64,000 bases of DNA from Chthoniobacterales bacterium (GTDB taxonomy: Bacteria; Verrucomicrobiota; Verrucomicrobiia; Chthoniobacterales; DASVRZ01): contig JBDSQB010000016.1 of NCBI GenBank assembly GCA_039930045.1, forward strand, positions 186,001-250,000, in the 5' to 3' direction. The translations under genes were made by a program, and so were the position numbers. Shown here piece after piece: positions 44,497 through 53,635 of the stretch (position 1 is the first letter of the stretch; every line of letters begins with the position of its first letter). The notes beneath the pieces are model-generated. The model saw nothing but the letters and a program-made list of their open reading frames with translations. It was not told the origin of the DNA and ran no database searches.

Positions 44497-46206
44497 TTAG
44501 GAGAACAATACCTGCAAAGCGTTGAGATCGTGGCGCATGGTGAAGGCTTGGAAAGTTTCCTTGTGCTGACGCTCGGCCAGATAAACGCGCAGCATTTTTT
44601 CCAGGGTGGTCTTCAATGCATCGATGGTTAGTGCCGAGAACACTTGGCGACCGACAGCCTGGTTTTTGCCAAATCCGCCGCCGACGAAAACGTGATAGCC
44701 TTCCATGCTTTCGCCGTTGATCTTGGTCTTTGTTCCTAACAATCCGATGTCGCCCATGTAATGCTGGGCACAAGAGTTGGGGCAGCCTGTGACGTGGATG
44801 TTAACAGGCTGGTCGAGTTGCACTTTTTTGTCGAGATAGTCGGCGAGTTCGAGGGCCACATCCTTGGTGTTGGCCTGGGCGAGTTTGCAGTAGCTATTGC
44901 CAGTGCAGGCGATGAGTCCGCTGCGCAGATGCGACTGTTCGGTGGCGAATCCAATCTTTCTCAACGCCTTCTGAACTGTGGCGACAAACGCCTCCGGCAC
45001 ATTGGGGATGATAAAGTTCTGCCAGACTGTTAGACGAATCTCGCCGCTGCCGTAGAGATCGGCGATTTCAGCGACGCGGGTGAGTTGCTTCGGATTAAGC
45101 ACGCCGACGGGAATGGCCACGCCAACGTAGTGCAGACCGCGCTGTTTTTGCGGATAAATGCCGACGTGACTATGCGGCAATTCCTGACTCGCGTGCCGAA
45201 TCGCATCTAACTCCAATGGGGTCTTGGTTAGACTGTAACCCAGCAGTTTTTCTGTCTCTCCGATGTATTGATCCAGCGTCCAGGTTTCCAGCAAATGTTT
45301 CAGCCGCGCCTTCTTGCGATCACCGCGATTGCCGTTGGCGATATAGACTCGCACCATTGCCGCGATGACCTTGTTTAACTCGGCAGGTTTCACTAACACA
45401 CCAGAGTCGCGGGCAAACGCTTTGTGTCCCGTCGCTCCACCCAAGGCGATGCGGAAGAAGATTTCTTCACCGACTTTCACCGCCTTCGCGCCGATGTCGT
45501 TAGTATCCTCGACGGTTCCGATCAGGCCGCCGCCATCGTAGGCGATATTGAATTTTCGCGGCAGATCGTAGAAGGCGCGATCATTCAAAATAATCTGGCC
45601 CATTTCGCGGCAAAACGGCAGCACGTCGATCAGTTCGCAGGGATCGATTCCAGCGGTCGGATTCGCAGTGAGATTGCGAATGTTATCCGCCCCAGAGCCG
45701 CGCGTGTGCAAGCCCACATGCTGGATGCGGCTGAGAACATCGGGCGCATCCTTCGGCTGAATGAGCCGGATTTGCAGATTGGCGCGCGTGGTGATTTGAA
45801 TGTAACCCGTCGTGAGTTCCCGGGCGATGCTGGCAATTTCCCGAAGCTGATAGCTCTGCAAGACGCCGCCAGGAATGCGCAATCTGGCCATGTAGGCTTC
45901 CTTGTTAGGAGTCAGGAAAAACAGGCCGTTCCACTTGAAGCGGAAGAGGTCTTCCTTGTCTGGAGCTTTGTTAGCAGAGGCGTGTTCCAGCAAAACGGGA
46001 TAGGCGTCGAGCGGATGCAGCTCGCGCTTGATGCGTTCCTCCAGAATGAGGTCGTCGAGGGACACTCGGGATGCCGGCGCAGGGGTGGCATCCGCGTCGC
46101 TGAAGCGAAGGCCACGAGCTGCCGCGCCGGCAAAGAATCCCGTGAGGTATTGCGTCTGTTCCTGGTTGAGCGGGTGACCCGCGACTTCGGCAAATGGTAG
46201 TTCCAT
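44497..46206 (-). CDS. nirA: siroheme nitrite reductase (NirA-like)
   Basis: 569 residues, converts nitrite to ammonium with six electrons. Two nitrite/sulfite reductase repeats are visible. The siroheme-4Fe-4S cysteines are C434 and C440 (CTGNSYCKLA) and C475 and C479 (VTGCPNSCAQHY). The substrate-binding motifs TTGYIQITTRANLQIR and RGSGADNIRN (residues 130-180) are clear. The family includes sulfite reductases; the genetic setting with nasA and nrt genes favours nitrite. The absence of a ferredoxin gene and the presence of a diflavin reductase next door suggest NADPH as the donor. Two bp from the diflavin gene's stop. Confidence 0.9.
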   Translation of the reverse strand: MELPFAEVAGHPLNQEQTQYLTGFFAGAAARGLRFSDADATPAPASRVSLDDLILEERIKRELHPLDAYPVLLEHASANKAPDKEDLFRFKWNGLFFLTPNKEAYMARLRIPGGVLQSYQLREIASIARELTTGYIQITTRANLQIRLIQPKDAPDVLSRIQHVGLHTRGSGADNIRNLTANPTAGIDPCELIDVLPFCREMGQIILNDRAFYDLPRKFNIAYDGGGLIGTVEDTNDIGAKAVKVGEEIFFRIALGGATGHKAFARDSGVLVKPAELNKVIAAMVRVYIANGNRGDRKKARLKHLLETWTLDQYIGETEKLLGYSLTKTPLELDAIRHASQELPHSHVGIYPQKQRGLHYVGVAIPVGVLNPKQLTRVAEIADLYGSGEIRLTVWQNFIIPNVPEAFVATVQKALRKIGFATEQSHLRSGLIACTGNSYCKLAQANTKDVALELADYLDKKVQLDQPVNIHVTGCPNSCAQHYMGDIGLLGTKTKINGESMEGYHVFVGGGFGKNQAVGRQVFSALTIDALKTTLEKMLRVYLAERQHKETFQAFTMRHDLNALQVLFS

Positions 46207-46207
46207 A

Positions 46208-47923
46208 TTAGTAAACGTCGCGTTGGTAGCGTTTTTCAGTTTTCAATCGGGAGACATATTCCTTGGCGGCCTCGGGTGTTTTGCCGCCGAACTTTTCCGC
46301 GATGGTGTGCAGGGCGTTGTCCACGTCCTTCGCCATGCGGCTGGCGTCGCCGCAGACGTAGAAATGAGCGCCCTCCTCCAGCCAGCGCCAGAGTTCCTCG
46401 CCAGCTTCTAACATGCGGTCTTGCACATAGATTTTCTCCGTCTGATCGCGGGAAAATGCGAGGTCGAGCCGGTGCAGATGGCCGTCCATTTGCATGGAAG
46501 TCAACTCGTCCTCATAGAGGTAGTCGGTGGAGCGTTTCTGGTCGCCAAAGAAGAGCCAGTTTTTGCCCGTGGCGCCTGTGACGCGGCGCTCCTGGAGGAA
46601 GGCTCGAAAGGGTGCGATACCGGTGCCGGGCCCGACCATGATGACCGGCTTGCTAACATCGGCAGGCACACGAAATCCATGCGAGGTCTGGATGAAAACG
46701 GGCACGGGCATTTCGGCGTGACAGCGATCCGCGAGAAACGTGGAGCAGACGCCTTTGCGCAATCGACCGTGACTCGCATGGCGCACGGACGAGATGGTTA
46801 GATGCACCTGGCCGGGGTGCGCCTTGGGACTGGAGGAAATGGAGTAGAGCCGGGGCTGGATTTTCTTGAGCAATGGAATGAACGCCTCCAGTGCGATGGG
46901 AGTGGTTAGGAAATCGATGATCTCGCGGCCCCAGAGATAGTTGCGCAACTCGTCTTTGCTGGATGGTTCCAGTAGAGCGGCGAGTTCCGGGTGGGTGGTG
47001 GCGATGTGTTTGAGGAAATCCGGCGATGGCTTGGTGATTTCGTAGTTGTTTAGGAGCGCATGGCGGAGCGATGTCTCGGCTCCATCGGGAGTCATCACGG
47101 CTTCCTCGCCATCGCAGCGGAGGGCGGTGATGATTTCCTGGACGAGTTCCGGGCAATTCTGCGGAATGACGCCGAGGGCGTCGCCGGTTTCATAAGCCAC
47201 TTCGCAACCTTCCAGACTAATCTCGAAATGGCGCACTTCCTTGGCCGATCCATCGCGGTTGAGCAGGCGATTGGTTAAAAGTCTGGCGGGAAACGGGTTT
47301 TTCTTCGAGCCCAGAGGAAGCAGATCGACCAGTTCTTCTTTGGCTTCCACAATAACGGAAGTGAGGGCGCCGAAGACGGAGGTGGTCCAATTCTTTGCCG
47401 GTGCCTCGTATTCCAAATCGCAGTCGATGCGAGGCGCGATGCGTTGCGCGCCTAGCTTTTCCAATAGTAGATCGCAGTCTTTGCCGAACTTGCAGAATTC
47501 CGAGTAGTTGGTATCGCCAAGCGCGAGCACGGAATACTTCATATGCGCCAGTGACGGAGCGGAGTCGGAGTTAAATGTCTTCCAGAAATCCAGCGCGTTG
47601 TCGGGAGGTTCGCCGTCGCCATAAGTGCTGGTGACGATGACGACATTTTTTTCCTGGGACCAATCGACCTTGCCGTGTTGATCCAGACCAAGCGCGCGTG
47701 AGGAAAAGCCCGATTGCGCGGCTTCTTTCGCGAGACGTTTGGCGAGAGTTTCCGCCGTTCCCGTCTGACTCCCAAACAAGATCAGCAATGGCTCCGCCGG
47801 TGCTTGCAACGCGGGTGGAGTCTGAGTCGAATGGGAAAATAACCCCGCGAGAAAACCATTCAACCAGAGGCGTTGCTCTGGCGTGAATGGTGCATCGGGA
47901 GGTATGGATGGAATGCCTGACAT
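46208..47923 (-). CDS. CysJ-like diflavin reductase
   Basis: 571 residues. Domain order: short N-terminal helical stretch (FTPEQRLWLNGFLAGLF), flavodoxin FMN domain (ILFGSQTGTAETLAKRL, TSTYGDGEPPDNA, LALGDTNYSEFCKFG), connecting domain, FAD domain (QPRLYSISSSPK, KGVCSTFLA), and the NADPH domain (VGPGTGIAPFRAFLQER, FYVCGDASRMAKDV). This is the plan of sulfite reductase flavoprotein. Placed between nirA and the porin gene, it probably donates NADPH electrons to NirA. Start chosen at MSGIPSIPPDA; an in-frame codon 48 bases upstream is less likely. Sulfite reductase activity is not excluded. Confidence 0.88.
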   Translation of the reverse strand: MSGIPSIPPDAPFTPEQRLWLNGFLAGLFSHSTQTPPALQAPAEPLLILFGSQTGTAETLAKRLAKEAAQSGFSSRALGLDQHGKVDWSQEKNVVIVTSTYGDGEPPDNALDFWKTFNSDSAPSLAHMKYSVLALGDTNYSEFCKFGKDCDLLLEKLGAQRIAPRIDCDLEYEAPAKNWTTSVFGALTSVIVEAKEELVDLLPLGSKKNPFPARLLTNRLLNRDGSAKEVRHFEISLEGCEVAYETGDALGVIPQNCPELVQEIITALRCDGEEAVMTPDGAETSLRHALLNNYEITKPSPDFLKHIATTHPELAALLEPSSKDELRNYLWGREIIDFLTTPIALEAFIPLLKKIQPRLYSISSSPKAHPGQVHLTISSVRHASHGRLRKGVCSTFLADRCHAEMPVPVFIQTSHGFRVPADVSKPVIMVGPGTGIAPFRAFLQERRVTGATGKNWLFFGDQKRSTDYLYEDELTSMQMDGHLHRLDLAFSRDQTEKIYVQDRMLEAGEELWRWLEEGAHFYVCGDASRMAKDVDNALHTIAEKFGGKTPEAAKEYVSRLKTEKRYQRDVY

Positions 47924-48020
47924 GAAATGTGAGTAACTGGTTATGTGGTCCGCTGTAGAGGATCGGCACACGCCGACTTGCAGCGGACCACAACCAGGAG
48001 ATGCTAAGTGTTGCTAACTG

Positions 48021-49532
48021 TTAGAAGTTGAAGGTGGTCTGCACGTAACCGAAGTCGGCGTCGCTGTCGGCACCGGTGTCGGAGAGATACTGACCTGCGA
48101 AGAAGTGGCTGTAGCCGACTTGGATGGACGCCCATTTCTTGACGTTCCAGGTAACGGTGACATCGGCTTCTGAACCGGCAAAGCTGTCGGCGTTGCGGGC
48201 GGCTGGAGTGAGCGCGCGCACCGGAGTGATGCCGTTGGCGCGATACCAGACGTCGTCGGTCGATTCCAGCCAGAATGCATGGTAATCAAACTGGACGGTG
48301 ATCGATTTCGCAGGCTGCAATTTCAACTGAGCCGCGAGTTCCTTCATGTTCTGCCAAGAGAAAACGTCCATGTAACCGTAGAACTTGTGGTTCGTCGGGA
48401 ACAGATTTTGGAACGTCTCCGAGCTGCCGTCAGTCGGGTCGTTGTCGCCGCTGCCGTAGTTGCCTTCGATGCCGAGACGTGGTGTCCACGGAGCGTCGAA
48501 AGTATAACCAGCGCCAGCGTGAATCGCGTAGGCTGTTAGATCAAGACCGCGCAGTTCGCCGGTCTGGAAAGCAGCTTCCGCCTCGTAGTCGAATCCGACT
48601 AGCTTCGTTGCTGACTTGGTAGCGGGTGCCGTGGATTTACCGTCAGCGATGGATTTGCCATCAGCCGCTGGAGCCTCCTCATGATGGAAGACGCCGGGCT
48701 TGGATTTAATCCGGAAACCAAAGGTGGCGAAATCGGTGTTGCCCGTCGCCGCAGGCAGATAGCGCGAGTTAGTATCCTCGTGCAAATGCAGGACGTAGAG
48801 ATCCGTGGTTTGGAAGCTCAGCGCCGTGGTGCTGAAATACAAGCCGCTGAAGATCTGGCCGCGATTGGTTTCATTTCCGTTGAAGGCATCGGACTGGTTG
48901 TAGGAACCGCGCTCCGGCACGACCACCGTCGAGGCAAAGGCGTCGATGGACCATTTTTCCGCTGCGTAACGGGCTTTCACCGCGTCGAAAGTACGCCCGA
49001 TATTGTTCCAGTCGAAGCTGCCGATCAGGCGCTCGTCGCCATAGCTGAGAACCTGGCGGCCAACGGTGAGCGTGAAGCCTTTGGGGTCGCCAAACTGGAG
49101 ATAAGCCTGACGTAGATCGAAGGCATCATCGCCCTCGGCTCCTAATATCGTGGGATAATCGGGACGATCCGAATACGCTTCACGGGAATCCTGTCCCTGC
49201 ACGTAGATTTTCAGCCAGGAAGCTGGTTTGACCGCGACTCCGATGCGGAAACGCTGGAGCAGCCACGAGTCGTCGGTGAGGACATCGACATCAGAATTGA
49301 AGTCAAAGTTGTTCTCACGATACTCCCCGCGCAAGCGTTCCTGGACGTCGAAAACAACGGCTCCATTGAGGAAAGACAGCGGATTTGCCCCTTGTTTGTC
49401 GATGGGAACGATGGTTTTGTTAGGTGTTGTCGCGAGCGTCATGTCCCCGCCAAAGGCCGACGTTCCGGTTGCAAGGAGGGTTGCCAGGAGCAGTTCTGGC
49501 AGCCCTCTCAATTTTACAGATGTTTTTTTCAT
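48021..49532 (-). CDS. outer-membrane beta-barrel porin, alginate-export (AlgE-like) family
   Basis: 503 residues with a signal peptide (LRGLPELLLATLLATGTSAFGG). The mature protein is a run of short amphipathic strands with aromatic girdles, ending in ADFGYVQTTFNF, the terminal aromatic typical of Omp insertion. The block LRQAYLQFGDPKGFTLTVGR and QVLSYGDERLIGSFDWNN is the signature of the alginate-export family of barrels. It lies inside the nitrate operon, so it may be a nitrate or nitrite channel. A polar insert (APAADGKSIADGKSTAPATK) is unusual. The leader is an A/T-rich spacer of about 42 bp after the preceding ATPase gene. Confidence 0.82.
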   Translation of the reverse strand: MKKTSVKLRGLPELLLATLLATGTSAFGGDMTLATTPNKTIVPIDKQGANPLSFLNGAVVFDVQERLRGEYRENNFDFNSDVDVLTDDSWLLQRFRIGVAVKPASWLKIYVQGQDSREAYSDRPDYPTILGAEGDDAFDLRQAYLQFGDPKGFTLTVGRQVLSYGDERLIGSFDWNNIGRTFDAVKARYAAEKWSIDAFASTVVVPERGSYNQSDAFNGNETNRGQIFSGLYFSTTALSFQTTDLYVLHLHEDTNSRYLPAATGNTDFATFGFRIKSKPGVFHHEEAPAADGKSIADGKSTAPATKSATKLVGFDYEAEAAFQTGELRGLDLTAYAIHAGAGYTFDAPWTPRLGIEGNYGSGDNDPTDGSSETFQNLFPTNHKFYGYMDVFSWQNMKELAAQLKLQPAKSITVQFDYHAFWLESTDDVWYRANGITPVRALTPAARNADSFAGSEADVTVTWNVKKWASIQVGYSHFFAGQYLSDTGADSDADFGYVQTTFNF

Positions 49533-49574
49533 TAGTTTTATTAGTGTTTTTTGTTTGGTTTCCGCCAGTGGAGG

Positions 49575-50444
49575 TTAGGCACTGGCCAGAGTGGTGAGAG
49601 CGCCGAAGTCGGTGCTGTGAATATTAGTCGCGCAGCCGTCGGCACCCGATAGATATGGAACTCGCTCGTGCGCCCGCACTTCCAAAAAGTGAATCAGGTG
49701 CTCGCGCAGCTTGTAGTAGTCGGGGTGCTCCATGATCTCCTTGCGCTGGCGCGGACGGGGGAATTTTACCTCCAGAATGTCTCCGATGGTCGCCTCGGGA
49801 CCGTCGGTCATCATCACGATCCGGTCGCTGAGAAAAATGGCCTCATCGACATCGTGCGTCACCATCATGGCGGTGATGCGTTCCTTGCGCCAGAGGTCGA
49901 GGAGGACCTGCTGCAACTCGTAGCGAGTGAGGGAATCCAGCATCCCAAACGGCTCGTCGAGCAGAAGCATTTTCGGCTTCAACGCGAAGGCGCGGGCGAT
50001 GGCGACGCGTTGGCGCATTCCCTGGGAAAGCTCGTCAGGATACTTCTCCATCGATTCGCCGAGGCCGACTACAGTTAGGTAGTATTCAGCGATTTGCTGG
50101 CGCTCGATTTTATCCGCGGTGTAGAAAACCTGATTGATGCCTAACATCACATTTTCCCGGGCGGTCATCCACGGAAGCAGGGAGGGGGACTGGAAAACAA
50201 TGCCGCGATCCGGTCCCGCGCCGTCGATCTCTTTTCCGGCAATGACGATGACGCCCTCAGTGATTTCACTCAGGCCCGCGAGCATCATGAGCTGGGTGGA
50301 TTTTCCACAACCGGAATGGCCGATGACGGTGGTGAATTCACCTTTCGCGATCTTCAAATTGAAATCCTTCACGATAACGGCGCGTCCGCCATCCGCCTTG
50401 GGATAGGACTTGGTTAGCTGCGAGATTTCCACGTAGGCGCTCAT
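49575..50444 (-). CDS. nrtD: nitrate/nitrite ABC transporter ATPase (NrtD-like)
   Basis: 289 residues. Walker A is GHSGCGKST, the signature [13 protein letters not shown], Walker [13 protein letters not shown], and the switch region [16 protein letters not shown] is the DEA-x-x-L-S-D version found in nitrate, sulfonate and taurine importers. A short carboxy tail follows (about residues 230-289). Start overlaps the stop of the other ATPase (ATGA). The two ATPases form a heterodimer, as do NrtC and NrtD, but neither carries the NrtA-like domain of cyanobacterial NrtC. Confidence 0.9.
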   Translation of the reverse strand: MSAYVEISQLTKSYPKADGGRAVIVKDFNLKIAKGEFTTVIGHSGCGKSTQLMMLAGLSEITEGVIVIAGKEIDGAGPDRGIVFQSPSLLPWMTARENVMLGINQVFYTADKIERQQIAEYYLTVVGLGESMEKYPDELSQGMRQRVAIARAFALKPKMLLLDEPFGMLDSLTRYELQQVLLDLWRKERITAMMVTHDVDEAIFLSDRIVMMTDGPEATIGDILEVKFPRPRQRKEIMEHPDYYKLREHLIHFLEVRAHERVPYLSGADGCATNIHSTDFGALTTLASA

Positions 50445-51364
50445 GATTCGACTTCCACGGAAATGGGTTGGATTTCACTCTTGCGCACCGGTTTGCGTCT
50501 GTTGCGAAAAAGAAAACTGTGGCGTCCTTTGGTGAGATCCTCGGGCTCGATGTCGGGGAGAATCAGCTTCCTAACAATGGCTGCTCCGGCGGGCTTTTTG
50601 CACGATTGCAGGCGTTCGATAATCTCGTTGCGCAGGCGTTTGCCCTCGATGGATTCGAGCGCGGCCTTGCGGTTCTCCGAACGCGGGAGTGTGACGGGGA
50701 TGGACTCCAGCAAAGTCGCCCGAGGTCCGGGTGTGAGCGGGATCACGCGGTCGGCCAGGAGGATCGCCTCGTCGGGGTCGTTGGTAATGAGAACGACGGT
50801 TTTTTTATCCTCCTGCCAGAGTCGGCTGATCTCTTCCTGGAGATTGGCGCGGGTCAGCGCATCGAGGGCGCTGAGCGGCTCGTCTAACAAGAGGACTTTG
50901 GGGTTGATCGCCAATGTTCTAGCCACAGAAACGCGCTGTCTCATGCCGCCGGAAAGTTCGCTGGGGAGCTTGTTGCGGGCCGGGGTTAGATTGACTGTAG
51001 CAATGAACTTCTCGATGTGTTCACGGCGTTTCTCCACGGTCCATTCCGGGAAAACCTGATCGACGGCTAGCGCGATGTTTTCATAGACGCTCAACCACGG
51101 GAGCAGGCTGTAGTTTTGAAAAACAATCCCGCGATCCGGGCCCGGGCCTTCCATTTTTTCGCCAGCCAGCCGCACCTCGCCGGAGTCGGGTTCGATCAAT
51201 CCGGCAAGCAGGGACATTAGCGTGGTTTTTCCGGTGCCGGAATAGCCGATGATGGCAACAAATTCACCCTCCTCGATCTCGAGGTTAATATCGGCCAGCA
51301 CCTCGCTGCGATTCCAGCGGGGACCGTAACCTTTGCTAACTTGATGCACGCTGAGAAAGCTCAT
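50441..51364 (-). CDS. nrtC: nitrate/nitrite ABC transporter ATPase (NrtC-like, without binding domain)
   Basis: 307 residues. Walker A is GYSGTGKTT, signature [15 protein letters not shown], Walker [16 protein letters not shown], and the switch [17 protein letters not shown], where the usual histidine of the H-loop is asparagine (TND in place of THD). An H-loop Asn is common in one member of such heterodimers. The carboxy tail of about 60 residues is basic and not recognised. It is preceded at two bases by the NrtB stop, with the junction CTAACCATG. Confidence 0.9.
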   Translation of the reverse strand: MSFLSVHQVSKGYGPRWNRSEVLADINLEIEEGEFVAIIGYSGTGKTTLMSLLAGLIEPDSGEVRLAGEKMEGPGPDRGIVFQNYSLLPWLSVYENIALAVDQVFPEWTVEKRREHIEKFIATVNLTPARNKLPSELSGGMRQRVSVARTLAINPKVLLLDEPLSALDALTRANLQEEISRLWQEDKKTVVLITNDPDEAILLADRVIPLTPGPRATLLESIPVTLPRSENRKAALESIEGKRLRNEIIERLQSCKKPAGAAIVRKLILPDIEPEDLTKGRHSFLFRNRRKPVRKSEIQPISVEVES

Positions 51365-51366
51365 GG

Positions 51367-52251
51367 TTAGATCGATTTGAAGCGGGCTTCGATGAAGCTC
51401 ATGGCGCGGTCGAGTATAAGTCCGATCACGCCGATGGTTAGGATGCAGAGAATGATGCGCGAGTAGCTGCCGGCGTTGTATTCCTGCCAGAGAAATCCGC
51501 CGACTCCGGGGCGGCCTGTTAGCATTTCCACGGCGACGATCACCAGCCAGGCGATGCCCAGCGAGAGGCGGAATCCGGTGAACATATACGGCAGCGTCGC
51601 CGGGATGAGGACTTTGAAAAGCGTCTTGCTGCGGGAGAGTTTGAGCACCTTCGCGACGTTCAAATAATCCTGCGGTATCGCCCTAACTCCGACGGCGGTG
51701 TTCATCACAGTCGGCCACATGGCGCAGACGGCGATGGTGAACAAGGCGGCGGCGTCGGACGCGCCGAAGACGGTCTTCTGATGCGCATCGACCAGCTTTA
51801 CCGAGCTAAACAAGACGAGGCCAAGTGGAAACCATGCCAGTGGCGAGACCGGGCGCAACACCTGGATGATCGGGTCTGCCGCCTTGGTAAAAGTCTTCGA
51901 CAGGCCTAGGAAAAATCCAAGCGGCGTGCCGATGACCAGAGCGATGATATAACCCTGAGTCACCAGCCCCAGCGAGAGCGCGGTGAAAGCTAGAATGCCA
52001 CGGTCGAGTTCCCCGCGTTTGGCGAAGGGCTGCACGATGTAGGCTTTGCTAGCTTTCCACGCAATCGTCGGGGTGGGGAGATCGGGGGAAATGCCAGTGC
52101 GCACGTTCTTGGTCACCATGTCGCCAAACTCATCCGCAACTCGCGTCGTGACCGTCTTGCCGGCGATCACCTGCCACAGGATCAGGAAGCAGGCGATCCC
52201 GATGAGGGGCAGCAACAGGCTGTCCAGCTTGAAGCGTTTGATGAAGTCCAT
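51367..52251 (-). CDS. nrtB: nitrate/nitrite ABC transporter permease (NrtB-like)
   Basis: 294 residues with six membrane spans. The EAA-type cytoplasmic loop is AKVLKLSRSKTLFKVLIPAT, and LSLGIAWLVIVAVEML is the conserved span after it. The signature IQVLRPVSPLAWFPLGLVLF fits the NrtB/SsuC/TauC family. An amino-terminal periplasmic segment (TRVADEFGDMVTKNVRTG) before the second span is long for SsuC but usual in NrtB. Encoded between the binding protein and the first ATPase. Confidence 0.91.
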   Translation of the reverse strand: MDFIKRFKLDSLLLPLIGIACFLILWQVIAGKTVTTRVADEFGDMVTKNVRTGISPDLPTPTIAWKASKAYIVQPFAKRGELDRGILAFTALSLGLVTQGYIIALVIGTPLGFFLGLSKTFTKAADPIIQVLRPVSPLAWFPLGLVLFSSVKLVDAHQKTVFGASDAAALFTIAVCAMWPTVMNTAVGVRAIPQDYLNVAKVLKLSRSKTLFKVLIPATLPYMFTGFRLSLGIAWLVIVAVEMLTGRPGVGGFLWQEYNAGSYSRIILCILTIGVIGLILDRAMSFIEARFKSI

Positions 52252-52284
52252 GGTGAGTTAAAACAAGGTTAGTAAAGTGCTAGG

Positions 52285-53592
52285 TCACGCCTTGAGATTC
52301 TTGATCCCGAAGCTGTTCACATAGGCATTCAAGTCGCCTTTGGGGTCGAAGGTCACTCCGTCGAACAAGGTCTCGGGTTTCTCGTCCAGACCGCCGTGGG
52401 TGTAGCCGATTTCCTTCATTGCCTCCTCGTAAATATCGGTGCGCATGACCTGCTTCGAGAGCGCGGCGGCCTCCGACATGTCGGAGGTGAAACCCCAGCG
52501 GGTGAGCTGGGTCATCCACCAAGTGGCGTATTTCGGCTGCGGATAATTGCAGTTTCGGTCGCTGAAGATCATGTAGTTCGGATCGCGGAAGATGCGGCCG
52601 TCGCCCATGATGTATTTGCCTTGCAGACGACTCAGGATCGTCTCTGGCGGGCAGTTAATGTAGGTCGCGGCGCTGACGATCTTGGCTTGTTCTTCGCGGT
52701 TACTCATGACGTCGAGCCAGACGCTGGCCTCGTGGAGCGCTTTGAGAATGGCTTTGACCGTTTTCGGATTTTTTGCGGCAAATTCCTCGGTGAAGGCGCA
52801 GACTTTTTCCGGGTGATCCTTCCAGATCGCCTGAGAGTTGATCGCTGTGTAACCGATGTCCTCGGCGATGGAGCGGGCGTTCCAGGGTTCACCCACGCAG
52901 AAGCCGTCCATCTTGCCGACTTTCATGTTGGCCACCATCTGTGGAGGCGGTGTGGTGATGAGGGAAATATCGGCGTTGGCACCTGCGGCGTCACCGGGAT
53001 TGATGCCACCCGCTGCGAGCCAGTAACGGAGCCACATGGCATGCGTGCCGGAAGGAAAAGTCATCGCAAAAGTCATGGGTGTGCCCGAGGCCTTGGCGGC
53101 ATCGACGAGCGGCTTGAGCGCCTTGGGATCCTCGGCGACTTTGCCCTTGAGAGAGTTGGCGAGGGTGATGGACTGGCCGTTGCGATTGAGCAGCCAGGGA
53201 GCGATCATCGGTTTTTTGGGAGCGCCGCCGAGGCCGAGAGTCGAGGCGATGGGCATGCCGAGCAGCATGTGAGTCGCCTGGATGTCGCCATTGGAAAGCG
53301 AGTCGCGGATCGCAGCCCAGCTCGCGCCTTTGGCGACGGTGGAATTGATGCCGTATTTTTTGAAGAGGCCTTTTTCGTGGGCGATGACGATCGGCGAGCA
53401 ATCGGTCAGCGCAATCATGCCGAATTTGATGTCGGTCATTTCCGGGGCGTCCTCTGCGGCATAGACGGAGCCGACAAAAGCCTTGGGCAAACCGGCGAGC
53501 AGCGCGGCGATGCCCGCAGTCTTGGCGGTGTTGGTTAGAAAAGAGCGGCGGGAGAGCGGCGTGCGCAGTGGAGTTAGGTTGTTATCGTGCAT
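52285..53592 (-). CDS. nrtA: Tat-exported nitrate-binding protein (NrtA-like)
   Basis: 435 residues. The amino end LTPLRTPLSRRSFLTNTAKT is a twin-arginine signal (RR at 15-16, Tat core S-R-R-S-F-L), with a hydrophobic stretch and probable cleavage near residue 46 (SVYAAED), so it folds before export to the periplasm. The NrtA-type binding domain has FGMIALTDCSPIVIAHEKGL near residue 60 and the conserved KVGKMDGFCVGEPWNAR. It delivers nitrate to the NrtB permease. The start ATG has CCTAAC directly upstream and no Shine-Dalgarno; the spacer to the next gene is filled with GTTAGG repeats. Confidence 0.92.
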   Translation of the reverse strand: MHDNNLTPLRTPLSRRSFLTNTAKTAGIAALLAGLPKAFVGSVYAAEDAPEMTDIKFGMIALTDCSPIVIAHEKGLFKKYGINSTVAKGASWAAIRDSLSNGDIQATHMLLGMPIASTLGLGGAPKKPMIAPWLLNRNGQSITLANSLKGKVAEDPKALKPLVDAAKASGTPMTFAMTFPSGTHAMWLRYWLAAGGINPGDAAGANADISLITTPPPQMVANMKVGKMDGFCVGEPWNARSIAEDIGYTAINSQAIWKDHPEKVCAFTEEFAAKNPKTVKAILKALHEASVWLDVMSNREEQAKIVSAATYINCPPETILSRLQGKYIMGDGRIFRDPNYMIFSDRNCNYPQPKYATWWMTQLTRWGFTSDMSEAAALSKQVMRTDIYEEAMKEIGYTHGGLDEKPETLFDGVTFDPKGDLNAYVNSFGIKNLKA

Positions 53593-53635
53593 GTTAGGTT
53601 GGAGTTAGATGTTGGTTAGATTGGAGTTAGGTTTT
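53571..53635. repeat. short tandem GTTAG-type repeats at a gene junction
   Basis: On the plus strand GTTAG occurs five times in about 60 bp, at spacings of about 20, 11, 11 and 11 bases: GAGTTAGG (53571), GTTAGG (53593), GAGTTAGA (53603), GGTTAGA (53614) and GAGTTAGG (53625). Three copies have the longer word TGGAGTTAG. The array spans the end of the upstream gene, the spacer and the first codons of the next, so on the coding strand it reads CTAACTCCA. Confidence 0.75.

Noticed and set aside
52396-53538. 380-residue open frame on the plus strand
   Set aside because: Antisense to nrtA, which has a Tat signal and conserved binding motifs.
53571-53635. CRISPR or telomere-like repeat
   Set aside because: Units are 10-20 bp, not separated by spacers, and lie inside an operon; TTAGG resembles some eukaryotic telomere units only by chance.
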